From Whitmania pigra (taxonomy: Eukaryota; Annelida; Clitellata; Hirudinida; Haemopidae), in contig JAJTWR010000021.1 in assembly GCA_021613335.1 (NCBI GenBank), positions 411,001 to 475,000 on the forward strand: a DNA stretch of 64,000 nt, given 5' to 3'. The notes under the pieces were generated by a model. The model did no database searches. It was given only the letters and a program-made list of their open reading frames with translations, and had not been told where the DNA came from. A program made the position numbers and the translations under genes. Below are positions 23,540-50,948 of the stretch, piece after piece; within the stretch, counting starts at the first letter, position 1; each line of letters opens with the position of its first letter.

Positions 23540-26500
23540 TTACTTAATCGAGAAATTGTCAAAATCTGCAATTCCGAAAGTCGTGGTTCCATAACCCACA
23601 AATCCATGTTTAATAGTTTGAGGAATAGTGGCTTTGGCGAGGAACTTTCCATTAAAGCTTACAGTGACATCAGATCCCTGAAAGATATTAACAGGATGTT
23701 AATGTCAGAGATGTTGAAATTGAATTGATATTTTAACAAGATATTAACATTAACATTAACATTAATATAAATAAGGACAGAAAGTTAGAAATAAATTTGC
23801 TTATACAATGTGAAACAAGTGATAACAAAATAAATATCCCAAATGAAATGTGATTTCAAATATAGTAATTTGAAATATAGTAATTAAAATAATAATAAAT
23901 ATTGAATCAAACACACTTTTAAAGTCATTCCAATTCTATGCCAAGCATCAAACTTCATGTGAGCACCTAGTTTGCCTTCAGCTAGGATGCACTTTCTTGC
24001 TGCAAATTTTAAATTAATATTGACAAGATGATAATACTTAGAAAAGTTACTAAATAAATTGATCAGAACATTAAAGTCAGGCATAAAACTTACGAAAGTT
24101 GCAATAAATGGCATATGAACTGTTTCCTGGATAGACAGCAAAGAATATTCCATTGGAATCTTTTACTTCACAACTTCCATATTGAACTCTGGCAGCGAGC
24201 ATCACACCAGTTGTCCTATTGACAGAGGGTACCTTGACGTGGACATTCAATTCAACATCTTCCCTGGAAAATCATTTTGCAAAATGAAATTAATATCAAA
24301 ACACGAATACAATTTGATGAGCGATAAATTTAACAAACCAATAATAATCACCACCCAAGGTAATTGTTGTGTCACCAAGGTAACGCCAGTAAATGGGTTG
24401 CCTCATCACAACCTGGCGATTGACCTTGTTTGGGGAATTCTCACTCTCACTCACAATCTCAAAAACACCATTTTGAGGTGCAAAATAATGGGCTTCAGCA
24501 TTTTCATTATAATCTGGAAATGCAATGAAATGAAAAATACAGTCACAGCATGTTGAATGTTGTTGAAGCTATAATATGAAATAGTATAAAATTACTTTCG
24601 TAGTTGTCAAAAAATGGTTTTGGGAATGGCTTGGGGTTTGGAGGGGCCTCGTAAGAACCTTTCAATCCAGTATTGAGTGTTGTCAAAGTGTAAACCTGGT
24701 CAGGTTCCAAAGTCATCCTGAAGCTTGACAAAGAAGGCTAAATAAAAATTGCATTTATAAATATAACTGAATCATGACCCATGAATAACAATAATCATCA
24801 GAACCTTGATGGGAGCTTCTTTTTCAAAAAATCTCTTTGTCTTGAAATCTGTCTTCCAAACATTGAACTTCTCAATGGTTGCCTAAATAGATGATTTTTT
24901 GCTATAGAGGTGATATTTACATAGTTTGTATTTGTGTACTTTAGGTAATCTAGAACATTTGAGCAATATATTCTTAACTGTTTTTCAAACATTTAAATAA
25001 ATACCAGATATATTCTGAATTTCTGTAAAATTCCAAACCCAGTGACTAATAAAAATGACTTACCATAGCACCATGAAGGAAGAATTCAGCCTCCTGTGTG
25101 GTAACATTATATTCTGGGGCTGCAGGTCTGATACACTCTGAACTCTCAGGTTTCTGTAATAAAATTGTTTATGATTCATAGTTAAGCTATAACTGCTGAA
25201 CTTCTTTCACATACCATGGTTTCAATAATGATGGTGAAATCATTGCCATCAGGACTGACAAGAGTGACAAAAGAACCACCATATACCAATCTTTGAACTC
25301 CCTGACCATGCTTCAAGTAAGTCCATCCAATTTTGGTGAACTGAGTTGTGTGGGCTGAAATAATAATCATAAGTTTATCATACGCAATCATGTATGATGG
25401 CAAAACCAAATTATGTGCAATGGTAATTTTTAGTACAAAATAAATCAGTTGGCTTAATTTAGAAACCAGAAAATATATTTGTAAGTCATGTGTTACTTCA
25501 ATTCTAAATATAGAAAAATAAAGCAAAGAATGGGATATAAGTAATTACCAGTGACCCAAATAGGATTTTTAACTTCATAGTGGCCACTCCATGGCTCAAA
25601 AGCTGTCATCAGACTACTACTACCAAATGCAAAGTGGTCGTAATAGCTAGCAACCAAATTCCAGACAATTGTGCTGAAAATAGCAAATGGTTTTATTTTA
25701 TTATGTATTTCTTGTTCATTTTACTTGTTTTGTAAGCATAAATGAAAATAAACCAAGATAATTCATTTACCCAATTCTGACATTCATCTAGAAAAATTGT
25801 AATGCTAAGATTCATGAATAGAATGCAGAAAAGATTTGCTTAAAATTAAAAAAGTTTATGTACCTTGTCATGAAACCATTAAGGTAATTTTGATTGAGAA
25901 TCTGAAAAAGAAATACCATGTGATTCATAAGTCTCCGTCTATAAAACTAAAATAAAACAACAACACACAATAACAATTTATACTCATTGATATTAATTAT
26001 TATTCACTGATTAATATTTTGAACAGTTGCTATGAAATTGCTTGTTATTTACCATTATTTGTTCTTACTGTTATTGTGTTTTGTTGTTCATTAAAATAAC
26101 TCAATACATTTGTTTCTTCTTACTGTTGTTTTAACTTTAGTTTCAGAGATGTTACGAATCACACGGTATATTAGTTAAACTTTGCATCTAAATCAAATTT
26201 TATCTCAACGTATTTTTAAATAAATAAAGTAAAATTAGCTTGTTTACATTTTATGAATAACGACATACAAAATAAAATAAGTGCATTATTAATAACTAAC
26301 ATTAATGAGTTCAGCAAAACAAAGTACAGATCAACACAAAGCCATTACCAACCCTGGCCTGACAACCTGCTCCAACATCATTGTTGCGAGTACTGTAATC
26401 CTCAGAAGACCAGAGAGTTTTCTTTGTTAGAAGAGCATCGTTGGTGGTGTAAGTGCCAGGATAATGGGCTCTTAAAATGTGTTGTTATTAGGAAGGATGT

Positions 26501-27902
26501 TTCAAAATTCATTTAATATTAACAAGATAAATTATAAAAAAGTATTTTAAAAACTAAATAAAAAATTAACACTCACCCAATGACATCAATGACAGCAGCA
26601 AAGGAAGGATCCCTGAGTATGTCAGCAGTGACCTGCCATTCTTGGTCAGAAACAATAATCTTCACATTGTCCAATTTATGGCTCAACAATGTAGATTTCA
26701 GTGCCTATTAAGTGATAGGTTTGCAGACTTATTATATCACAATTAAATAATAATAATAATAATAATAATGAAAATAATAATAATAATAATAATGATAATC
26801 ATGTTGAGATCATATCATCTGAGGTAAATAGGAAAAAAAAAATCACTTAAATTAAAACTTGATAAGCATCTATAATTGTTTATCTTAAATCTAGAGAATT
26901 CTTTCAATTTAAAAATATAAAATAAACTAAGATGAGACATTCAATATTATTTTGTAAAAGCTTATTGCTTACCTTAACATAGTCAACACTGTAGGAAATT
27001 TCGTTCCATATCTAGAATACAAAAAATTAAAATTGTGAGAACAAAAATAAAAAGATTTAAATGTTAAGAACCTTCATTGACTAAAGAAGCCATCTATGGA
27101 GAGATTAACTTAAACATACAATTGACTCACTCCAACATAGTCAATGTCTAATCCATGAAACTGCTTGGCTCCCAGGATCCACTTGATAACATAGAGGGCA
27201 GTTACATTTGGATAAGCAAAGGGATTATGACCCTTTCCAACCCATGCTGGAAATGCCCATGGAAGAGCAACAAGTTTAATGTCGGGATTTCTCTGTGTAA
27301 TTTAAGAATAATAATCATCAAAATATGGCCACCATTTGAAGTAAATATCATTGTAAGAAGAATTACCTTTTTGGCTTCTTTCATGATCCACCACTCATAA
27401 CCTCTGTTGTAGTTTTCATCCCAACTTTCATGCATGTGGGATGATTCAGTGCCATCTGGAAGAAGAATTGGCAATGCACAAATGATGTGTTGAAAGATAT
27501 CACTTCAACTGCATTACTACCTGTTGTTTGAGCATCACCTGGAATTTCAACCTTTAGGATGTGAAGTGATGATCCAAAGTTTGGCTGAATAGAAATTATT
27601 AACATTTATTTTATGGAAACCAAGTGATGCAATTAATATAATACATTGCTTACCTTGAACAAGTAATCAAGAATTTCATTTCTTTCCTTTTCTGGATAAC
27701 TTATTAAAAGTTTACTTGTTGCCTACAGGGTAAATTGTTGTAAAATAAAACATATAAATAGAATAATTTACGCATTTCTTACCCCTCCTCCGCTAATTCC
27801 ACCAATTCCGTCGAAAACCCTTCCCAAGCTAGATGGATTGAGGTCATAATGTCCATAGCAAACACCCACTGATATGAGTAGCAAGACGTATCGCACCACC
27901 AT
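23540..27902 (-). CDS. GALC: Galactocerebrosidase (GH59), tandem copy A (18 exons)
   Basis: Exons (minus): 27783-27902, 27654-27722, 27521-27584, 27367-27455, 27131-27292, 26973-27011, 26577-26704, 26353-26470, 25864-25901, 25549-25673, 25215-25354, 25064-25153, 24805-24882, 24596-24737, 24339-24513, 24094-24263, 23917-23999, 23540-23677. Joined 1,968 nt, 655 aa (human GALC is 685). It removes galactose from galactosylceramide and psychosine in the lysosome. A signal peptide ([17 protein letters not shown]) precedes [14 protein letters not shown], the start of the TIM barrel. The acid/base Glu172 is in IWNE and the nucleophile Glu247 in LWSSEDYS; a beta-sandwich and a C-terminal lectin-like domain follow, ending FDNFSIK. 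All key residues are intact, so an active enzyme is expected. Copy B lies upstream in the same orientation with identical exon lengths. Confidence 0.93.
26755..26800. repeat. (AAT)n microsatellite in GALC-A intron
   Basis: An interrupted (AAT)n run inside the intron between exons 6 and 7. Confidence 0.85.
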
Positions 27903-28623
27903 AATTCTTGCGGGAAAACTAAATCTACTCCAGATATCGATCACTTATACTGATTTCTGCTGGGTTACTCAAAGTATCGATACTAAGACGACTAACTAAG
28001 ATTCTCATCTCAAAAGAAGTCACAAGACAATTTCTCTCGACACCCTAACTTAAGCATAAAGCGAATTTTTGACAAAGCACATGCATATCAATTAGAGGGA
28101 AATAAGTATCTTCATTTTGTCCTTATTTTTGTATTAATTACCACACTTCATCTTCGGCCTCTTCGAAGCCTCCCTTTCAATCCAAGCCAATCGTAATCAG
28201 ATCCACCAATGTTTAAAATTGGAAATTACGCCGCTAGAAACTGTAAATACGTGACGTTACATAAATATATAAAAACATTACTTATTATTGAAGCTTGACT
28301 AATATATTTTGATTTACGATTTTATTTATCTTTGAATTCATTGCTTAAAACGCCTTTATAATGTCGACCAGTCAAGAAAACGAGAAAAACCGAAGCGATT
28401 GAAAGCGAAAGTAAACAGTAAGAACTCTGAAACTTGAAACTTCAATTAAGTGAAGCAACAAAAATAACATTTTCATGAGCAGTTTTTAATATCCTTTATT
28501 GCTTCTCTGGGGTTAGGTTTCATAGTGACTAAGAAATAGCAATAAGACTTCTCTAGATTGGTGGCTGTATTTCGTCATATGTATGCCGACAAATATTGAG
28601 AGTATTGAAAAAAATATGATTAT
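27903..28623. other. 5' flank of GALC copy A
   Basis: Likely promoter and 5' UTR region of copy A, ending at a solo LTR. No ORF of note and no confident core-promoter motif. Confidence 0.4.
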
Positions 28624-28858
28624 TGTTGGGTCTTTGAAACAATAACCAGTTGAACAGAAAACTTTATTGGCGGTCAAATATTCAGGAACAGAAACTAGAA
28701 CTAAATATCGCTAATGGCCAGTATGTAATATAACCAACTCGCAATCCCTATCGCATAACAACCGTATCACTCCGTAAACTTGTAGGACTCGAACCAAACT
28801 CTAAAACTCTCTCGCTCCCGAGGTCTGTTCTTTTTATACCCGAAATGACGTCACAACA
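28624..28858 (-). mobile_element. Solo LTR (235 bp) with ATTAT target duplication
   Basis: On the plus strand it begins tgttgggtct and ends gtcacaaca (TGTT...AACA ends) and is flanked on both sides by ATTAT (28619-28623 and 28859-28863), a 5-bp target-site duplication as made by LTR-retrotransposon integrases. Read on the minus strand it contains a TATA box (gggtataaaaag) followed by an AATAAA signal (ccaataaagttttctg), the order expected of an LTR. No internal region remains, so it is a recombination-derived solo LTR. It lies about 720 bp upstream of GALC copy A in the same transcriptional sense. Confidence 0.82.
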
Positions 28859-29096
28859 ATTATATACCATCTTCATTTTAGTACCTTATACTTTAAGTTG
28901 GCATTTAAATTATGTGGTAAACATTATTATTATTCGTTAATTATTTTATTTTATATATTCATTTACTGTGTACTTGATCAACCGCAGGTTAAAGTACAAG
29001 GCAAGGTATTAAATGTTGTAACAAATTAAAATTAAAATTAAAAGTCAATAAGAAGTATACAAATAATAAGTAAGATAAAATTATCAAATATTCGTG

Positions 29097-29262
29097 CAGA
29101 GTAGCCGAATGGGTTACGTGCCTGCATACGGCGGTAATGCCAACAGACATAATGTGTCGCGTTCGAAACCCAACCTGCACAGCCGCCAGCGCCCATGGGA
29201 AGGAGCGCTATATAAATGGTTACAAGAAGCGCCTCTGACGGTTCCCCAATGCAATGTCATAT
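29097..29262 (+). mobile_element. tRNA-like SINE, well-preserved copy
   Basis: Box A (tagccgaatggg) and box B (gcgttcgaaaccc) are well kept and about 60 bp apart, as in a tRNA-derived Pol III promoter. After them comes ggaaggagcgctatataaatgg, a block found in other copies here and typical of LINE-derived SINE 3' tails. It sits between the GALC genes. Confidence 0.68.
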
Positions 29263-29524
29263 CTATTCTTTAAGGTCACACATTGTCACGAAATAGACAC
29301 ATTTTTGACCCCTCCCTAAAGAACTTCTAGGAGACTCAGCAAAATATCAATTGATCAGTTTTTCGCATTCTAAAGCTTTGATTAAGATAACATTTTTTAT
29401 ATCTCATATGTAATATGATGGCGTGAGCCTCCAAGATTTGAAGATTGCCAAAAGGAATTATTATTTTTTTGTTTAGAAAATTTTGAATTACATTCATTAT
29501 CGAGTAAACAAAAGTTTGAATAAT

Positions 29525-29530
29525 TTTATT
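29525..29530 (-). promoter_or_regulatory. Poly(A) signal candidate for GALC copy B
   Basis: AATAAA on the minus strand, about 100 nt beyond the stop codon at 29628-29630. Confidence 0.5.
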
Positions 29531-29627
29531 AGATGCTAAAAAACAGTTACACTTTCAATAAATTTAAACGTTTAAAAATGAAATTTGTTGCAATTCCGTG
29601 AAATTTATTTGGAAAGCCAAATTCTAT

Positions 29628-32600
29628 TTATTCAATAGAGAAATTGTCAAAATTTGCAATTCCAAATGTGGTTGTTCCATAACCCACGTAACCATTTCTA
29701 ATTTTTGTTGGTGAAGTTGCTCTGGCAAGGAACTTACCATCGAAGTACACAACAACGTCAGATCCCTGAACAAATTGACTCGTTTTAAATGAGTCAAATA
29801 TTATAAATGTTATAAACAAAACCCACCTTTAAGGTCATTCCAATTCTATGCCAAGCATCAAACTTCATGTGAGCACCTAGTTTGCCTTCAGCTAGGATGC
29901 ACTTTCTTGCTGCAAATTTTAAATTAATATTGACAAGATGATAATACTTAGAAAAGTTACTAAATAAATTGATCAGAACATTAAAGTGAGGCATAAAACT
30001 TACGAAAGTTGCAATAAATGGCATATGAACTGTTTCCTGGATAGACAGCAAAGAATATTCCATTGGAATCTTTTACTTCACAACTTCCATATTGAACTCT
30101 GGCAGCGAGCATCACACCAGTTGTCCTATTGACAGAGGGTACCTTGACATGGACATTCAATTCAACATCTTCCCTGGAAAATCATTTTGCAAAATGAAAT
30201 TAATATCAAAATACGAATACAATTTGATAAGCGATAAATTTAACAAACCAATAATAATCACCACCCAAGGTAATTGTTGTGTCACCAAGGTAACGCCAGT
30301 AAATGGGTTGCCTCATCACAACCTGGCGATTGACCTTGTTTGGGGAATTCTCACTCTCACTCACAATCTCAAAAACACCATTTTGAGGTGCAAATAAATG
30401 GGCTTCTTCATTTTCTTTGTAATCTGAAAATGATATTTAAAAATAGAGCATATTAAATAGTTGTGTGGTAAATTTGTGAAGCAAGTTAAAATTACTTTCG
30501 TAGTTGTCAAAATAAGGTTTTGGGAATGGCTTGGAACTTGGGGAAACTTTGTGTGAACCTTTCACGCCAGTATTGAGTGTTGTTAAAGTGTAAACCTGGT
30601 TAGGTTCTAGAGTCATTCTGAACCCGGACAGGAAAGGCTACTTACAAAAAACGTCGATTACTGGAAATGGTTTTGATAAGTCGGAATTGAGTAATTTTTG
30701 AAGAGAACCTTGATAGGATTTTCTTTCTCAAAAAATTTCTTAGTTTTAAAATCACTCTTCCAGACGTTTAACTTTTGAATGTTGGCCTGTTTGGACGTAA
30801 TTTTGTTTAAAGCTAGTGTATAATTTAATTAATGTAGAGATCGTTCGATTTTATCCACAGCCTAAAGCAGTTGTTTTCACAATGTCTGTTCACTTGTTCA
30901 GGATGAGATCAAAAAATCACTTTTTTTTGGCCAAAATACTTTCACATATCTAATACATCTTTGGTAATAAAGGCGTCACCATATCAACTAAAATATGCTC
31001 ACCATAGCACCTTCCAAGATAAATTCAGCTTGCTGTTTGGTAACATCGTAAGTTGGCGGTGCAGGTCTGACGCACCTCGATTCCTTGGGCCTCTGAAAAA
31101 AATAATTTCATGATTTATATCTCGGACATACTTAATAACATGTTCTTAATAACGTACCATGGTCTCAATAATTATGGTGAAATCGCTTCCATCTGGACTG
31201 ACCAGAGTAACATATGAACCACCCGAATTTAACTCTCCAACTCCTGATCCATGCTTCAAGTAAGTCCAGCCAATGTTGGTGAATTGAGTCGTGTGGGCTA
31301 AAACATTGTTTTAAGAGGCACAATTTAAAAAGAGCATTTAAAAGTCAAACTCTAAAAATTTCACAAAATATGTTGTATTTTTTTGATTATAATATGATAT
31401 AAATGGATATATTTACCAGTAGCCCATATAGGATTTTTGACTTCGTAGTGACCACTCCACGGCTCATCAGCTGTCATTAAACCACTATTATCAAATGCAA
31501 AATGATTGTAATAGCTGGCAATCAGATTCCATACGATGGTGCTACAAATAAAATTTAAGAATTAGTTCAACTAAATTATAGAAGTGTATTTTGAATAGAC
31601 TGCGTGATAGCACACGAAAAAATTGTGTTATGAAAGGAACCTTGTCATATGTCCTTGCAAATAATTTTGATTGAGAATCTGCAAAATTAACATGAACCCA
31701 AGGTCATTTTGTTTTCAAAACATTTTAAATAATCCAACGTCAGTGAATTTCAAGAATGCCTCCAAGACATGATGCCACTAACCCTAGCCTGACAACCGGC
31801 ACCAACGTCGTTATTTCGTGAACTGTAATCTTCGGAGGACCAGAGCGCTTTCTTTGTTTGAAGAGCTTTATCGGTGCTTACGGTGCCAGGGTAATGAGCT
31901 CTTAAAATGCGAGAATCAAAATTCTGTTGATTTTTTGTTTTAACAAATAATGTAGAATTAAGACTGATTACTTACCCAATGATATCAACGACATCAGCAA
32001 AGGAAGGATCTCTGAGTATGTCTTCAGCAACTTGCCATTCTTGGTCAGAAGCAACAATTTTTACGTTGTCCAATTTGTGCTTTAACAACATCGATTTCAG
32101 TGCCTATTTGAATAAAGATGGCATTTTGTTTCTTAAATTGTTATAATAATATCATAATAAACTCATAATCACGTTTATTTTTTGGAGGAAATGTTGCATT
32201 GATAAAACGCATTTAAATCAAGCGACTAAAAGAACTTGATGTACCGCCTAACAAACCTGGCTAGGAAATTTATAATAATAGTAACCTATAATCTTTAATA
32301 TTTCAACATGGAGATCATAACATACCTTAACATATGCAATGGTGTAACCCTTTTCATTCCATATCTGAAGTTGTAGAAGTAACCATGATGAAAAATGAAT
32401 CGTATAAAATAATAGCTCAACATTCAGTTAACCTAACATAATCTGGACTTAAGATTCGCTCACCCCGATGTAATCAATGTCTAGTCCGTGATACTTCTTG
32501 GCTCCCAGGATCCACTTGACAACATAGAGGGCAGTTACATTTGGATAAGCAAAAGGATTTCTAGGGTTTCCAACCCAGGCTGGAAATGCCCATGGAAGAG

Positions 32601-33552
32601 CAGCAAGTTTAATGTCGGGATTTCTCTGTGTGATATCAGAATCATAATCATCAAAATATGGACACCATTTGAAGTAAATATCATTGTAAGAGAAATTACC
32701 TTTTTGGCTTCTTTCATGATCCACCACTCATAACCTCTGTTGTAGTTTTCATCCCAACTTTCATGCATGTGGGATGATTCCGTGCCATCTGAAAGAAGAA
32801 TTTAACATTTTTATAATCGAGCTATTTATTGAAGTTTAATAAAAAGTTATTGTAAAGAGATATTACCTCAGCAGATAATAATAAATGAATTACATTCGTT
32901 AGGGGAGCGTCATAAAATAACTTTCCGTTCAAGGAAATGACCAATGCAATTAGCTTATGAAGGAATCAATTTCAGAAAACATAAAAGCATTTTTGAATTC
33001 CCAGGCAGCTTCAAAATGTTTAAGCGTACGAAATGCGCGGAAAGTAAGATTTGATTTTACGTTTAAGGATTAATGAAAATGCAATTCATTAAAAATCACA
33101 ACAAACAATCAATGCATCGTTTGGTACAAATTTATTTCCTTTACTACCTGTTGTCTGAGCATCTCCTGGAATTTCAACTTTCAAGATATGAAGCGACGCT
33201 CCAAAGTTTGGCTGGATAGAAATTATTACAACTTGTTTTAAGAAAATCAAATGATGCAATAAATATAATATATATATATATAACATACCTTGAACAAATA
33301 ATCAAGGATTTCACTCCTTTCCTTTTCTGGGTAACTTACTAGCAGCTTGCTTGTTGCCTTCACGTTAAATTGTTATAAATCATTCAAAAGCCATATGAAA
33401 CAATTACAGAAATAATTGATTAAATGTCTTACCCCTCCTCCGCTTATTCCACCAATTCCATCGAAAACCCTTCCCAAGCCTGCGGTTGGGTTGATAACAT
33501 ACTGACCGCAACAAATCCCCAATGATATTAGCAGCAATAAGTTTCGCAGCAT
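29628..33552 (-). CDS. GALC: Galactocerebrosidase (GH59), tandem copy B (18 exons)
   Basis: Exons (minus): 33433-33552, 33289-33357, 33148-33211, 32700-32788, 32464-32625, 32326-32364, 31976-32103, 31783-31900, 31641-31678, 31417-31541, 31158-31297, 31003-31092, 30709-30786, 30496-30637, 30249-30423, 30004-30173, 29827-29909, 29628-29765. Joined 1,968 nt, 655 aa, with every exon the same length as in copy A. Signal peptide [16 protein letters not shown], then [14 protein letters not shown]; acid/base Glu172 (IWNE), nucleophile Glu247 (LWSSEDYS), end FDNFSIE. The start is the ATG at 33550-33552; the codon before it is GTG. Both copies keep catalytic residues, so this is a functional-looking tandem pair rather than gene plus pseudogene. 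Exons 15-17 and their introns are almost identical to copy A, unlike the rest. Confidence 0.93.
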
Positions 33553-34640
33553 CACTGTTACTCCGTGTTCAAGAAAACTGAATTTCCTTCTTAAAATAGT
33601 TTAAGTTGATTTGTGACACACCTTCATTATCAAACTATTGTCTGAGAGTGCTAATTGAAATTTTGCCTACTTTCATTAAAAGAAGTCACACGACACCTCT
33701 TATTAATTTGATTATTTAATCGGTTTATAAGTGGTTAAGCGGCTAACATTTGCATAATTAATTACTATCCCGCCACTCCTCCCGACCTTTGTATATTTTA
33801 AGCTGGATTTTCTGGGAAAACATCATGTCGATGTTTGTTGATGTTGCGTTTTTTTAATTAAAGATCAAGAAATAAATGTTTATATACTAGATGAATGACA
33901 TTTTTAATGGACGTTTGCAATGGATTTAGTATTAATGTCACTATGTTTAGAGAAAAGTAGATTTTTGTATCCAAGAAGTTTTAATGTATGAGTGGATCGC
34001 AATTCATCCAATCTCCGCAGACGAGAATAAATCGAATGTTTATAAATGCTTTTGCATTTCTAAATTCTAACGCTAATAATAATAATGACGATAATGCTAA
34101 TAATAATGACAATAATGATAATAATAATGACGATAATGATAATGATAATGATAATAATAGACAGACGAGAATAAATCGAATCTTTCTAAATGATAGAAAT
34201 GATCGTATATCATGATAAAATATAATTATTAAAACATTATTAAAAATAATTAATATTTAAAAAATTGTTATTACCATATAAATGTTTTTATTATTACATT
34301 TTTATTTAAAAAAAGTCTGTCCCACCTGATTTTCACTTCATTTGCTCGCTTCTATCGATCTCAAATTAATCGATGTTTCAACTTTTAAAATTTCCCTTCC
34401 ACGAGAATGATTCTTTCAAAACTATATTGAAAATATACTTTAAAAGATTTTAGTAAAATTTTTATTTTCACTCATCAACTTTAAACTAAAACAAAATTTC
34501 AGGTAAAGTAATATAAATTGTTGATAGCGAGTAAAATCAATGAGTCATTCCTATCACCACCATTACCAACATCACCACAACTCTAGTACCGCCACGGATA
34601 TTGATTGAAATTTAGGTCAATAATAGGTAATTGGCAACAT
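33553..34640. other. Intergenic, between GALC B and macroglobulin gene
   Basis: 5' flank of GALC copy B (leftward) and distal 5' flank of the macroglobulin gene (rightward), so the two genes are divergently oriented. A (AAT/GAT)n tract lies at 34073-34160, bracketed by the direct repeat cagacgagaataaatcgaat (34018-34037 and 34162-34181). Confidence 0.45.
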
Positions 34641-34715
34641 AACATTGAATCTTTGTTCAGTCACTTCTCAGCTTGCTGCCTTGCCAGTCGCTTGCTGAAT
34701 CGGACATCTTGATGA
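34641..34715 (+). other. Possible 5' UTR exon of macroglobulin gene
   Basis: The stretch before a donor-like TGATGAG|gtagat at about 34716 could be a non-coding first exon, because the coding start at 35744 directly follows an acceptor-like cacaacag. This rests on splice-site appearance only. Confidence 0.25.
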
Positions 34716-35321
34716 GGTAGATTTTTTTAAAGCGATTTTAGCAATATAATAGAGGTAATTATTAATAATCTATTTGTTAATTGTGTTAGCAACCGTCGGT
34801 ATATTGTATAGTATTATTATTTACTTTTTAATTGATGAGTAAGTTGCTGAAGATAAAGCTCCAAAAAATATAGAAAGGGAGGAGCAACTGCGCTATTAAA
34901 GGTGAACAAGAACAATTATTATGAAGATGGAATAAGATTTCCGTGATGGAGGGAAACTTGAAAAACTCGAAAAGCTTATTATAGTAAAGAGACAGATGAC
35001 GTGTCATAAACACCTCTGTTCGTGTGGAACATCCAAGTCTTAGACATGGTGTAACATCACTGCAGTACCAACATTTTCTAAGCTCTTATCAAATGAATTC
35101 AAATGAATTCATGCTGAAAGTTCTGAGAAGTGGAAAAGTTGTTCCGTTAAAACTAAACTGCTTTGATGAGATGAATGTAGCCTTATTTTAAAAAATTGTA
35201 TTGGTATCATAGAAAATGAATTTCAGTTTTGCCGTAAACTGAAATCTGGAGTTTGCATGTTTATTAAAATTGTACTTTATATTAACATATTTTGTAAAAT
35301 ACTTTAACACTGTTTAATGAA

Positions 35322-35711
<390 letters not shown>

Positions 35712-35743
35712 TGTCTCATTTCTTTTGCGACATTTCACAACAG

Positions 35744-50831
<15,088 letters not shown>

Positions 50832-50942
50832 ACTGGAACTGAAACTGAATCTTGATTACGGAACTCAAACTCTTGATTATGGCCTTCATTTTTGGTTGTG
50901 GTTTCTTCACCATTTCTATGTGGTGACATTTTGAGACTTTTG

Positions 50943-50948
50943 AATAAA
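50943..50948 (+). promoter_or_regulatory. Poly(A) signal of macroglobulin gene
   Basis: AATAAA 112 nt after the stop codon at 50829-50831. Confidence 0.65.

Noticed and set aside
28624..28858. An LTR of the same family as the element at 52205.
   Set aside because: Length (235 versus 185 bp) and sequence differ; only the general LTR layout and TGTT/AACA ends are shared.
29628..33552. One GALC copy as a pseudogene.
   Set aside because: Both copies close in frame over 18 exons with identical exon lengths and intact catalytic residues.
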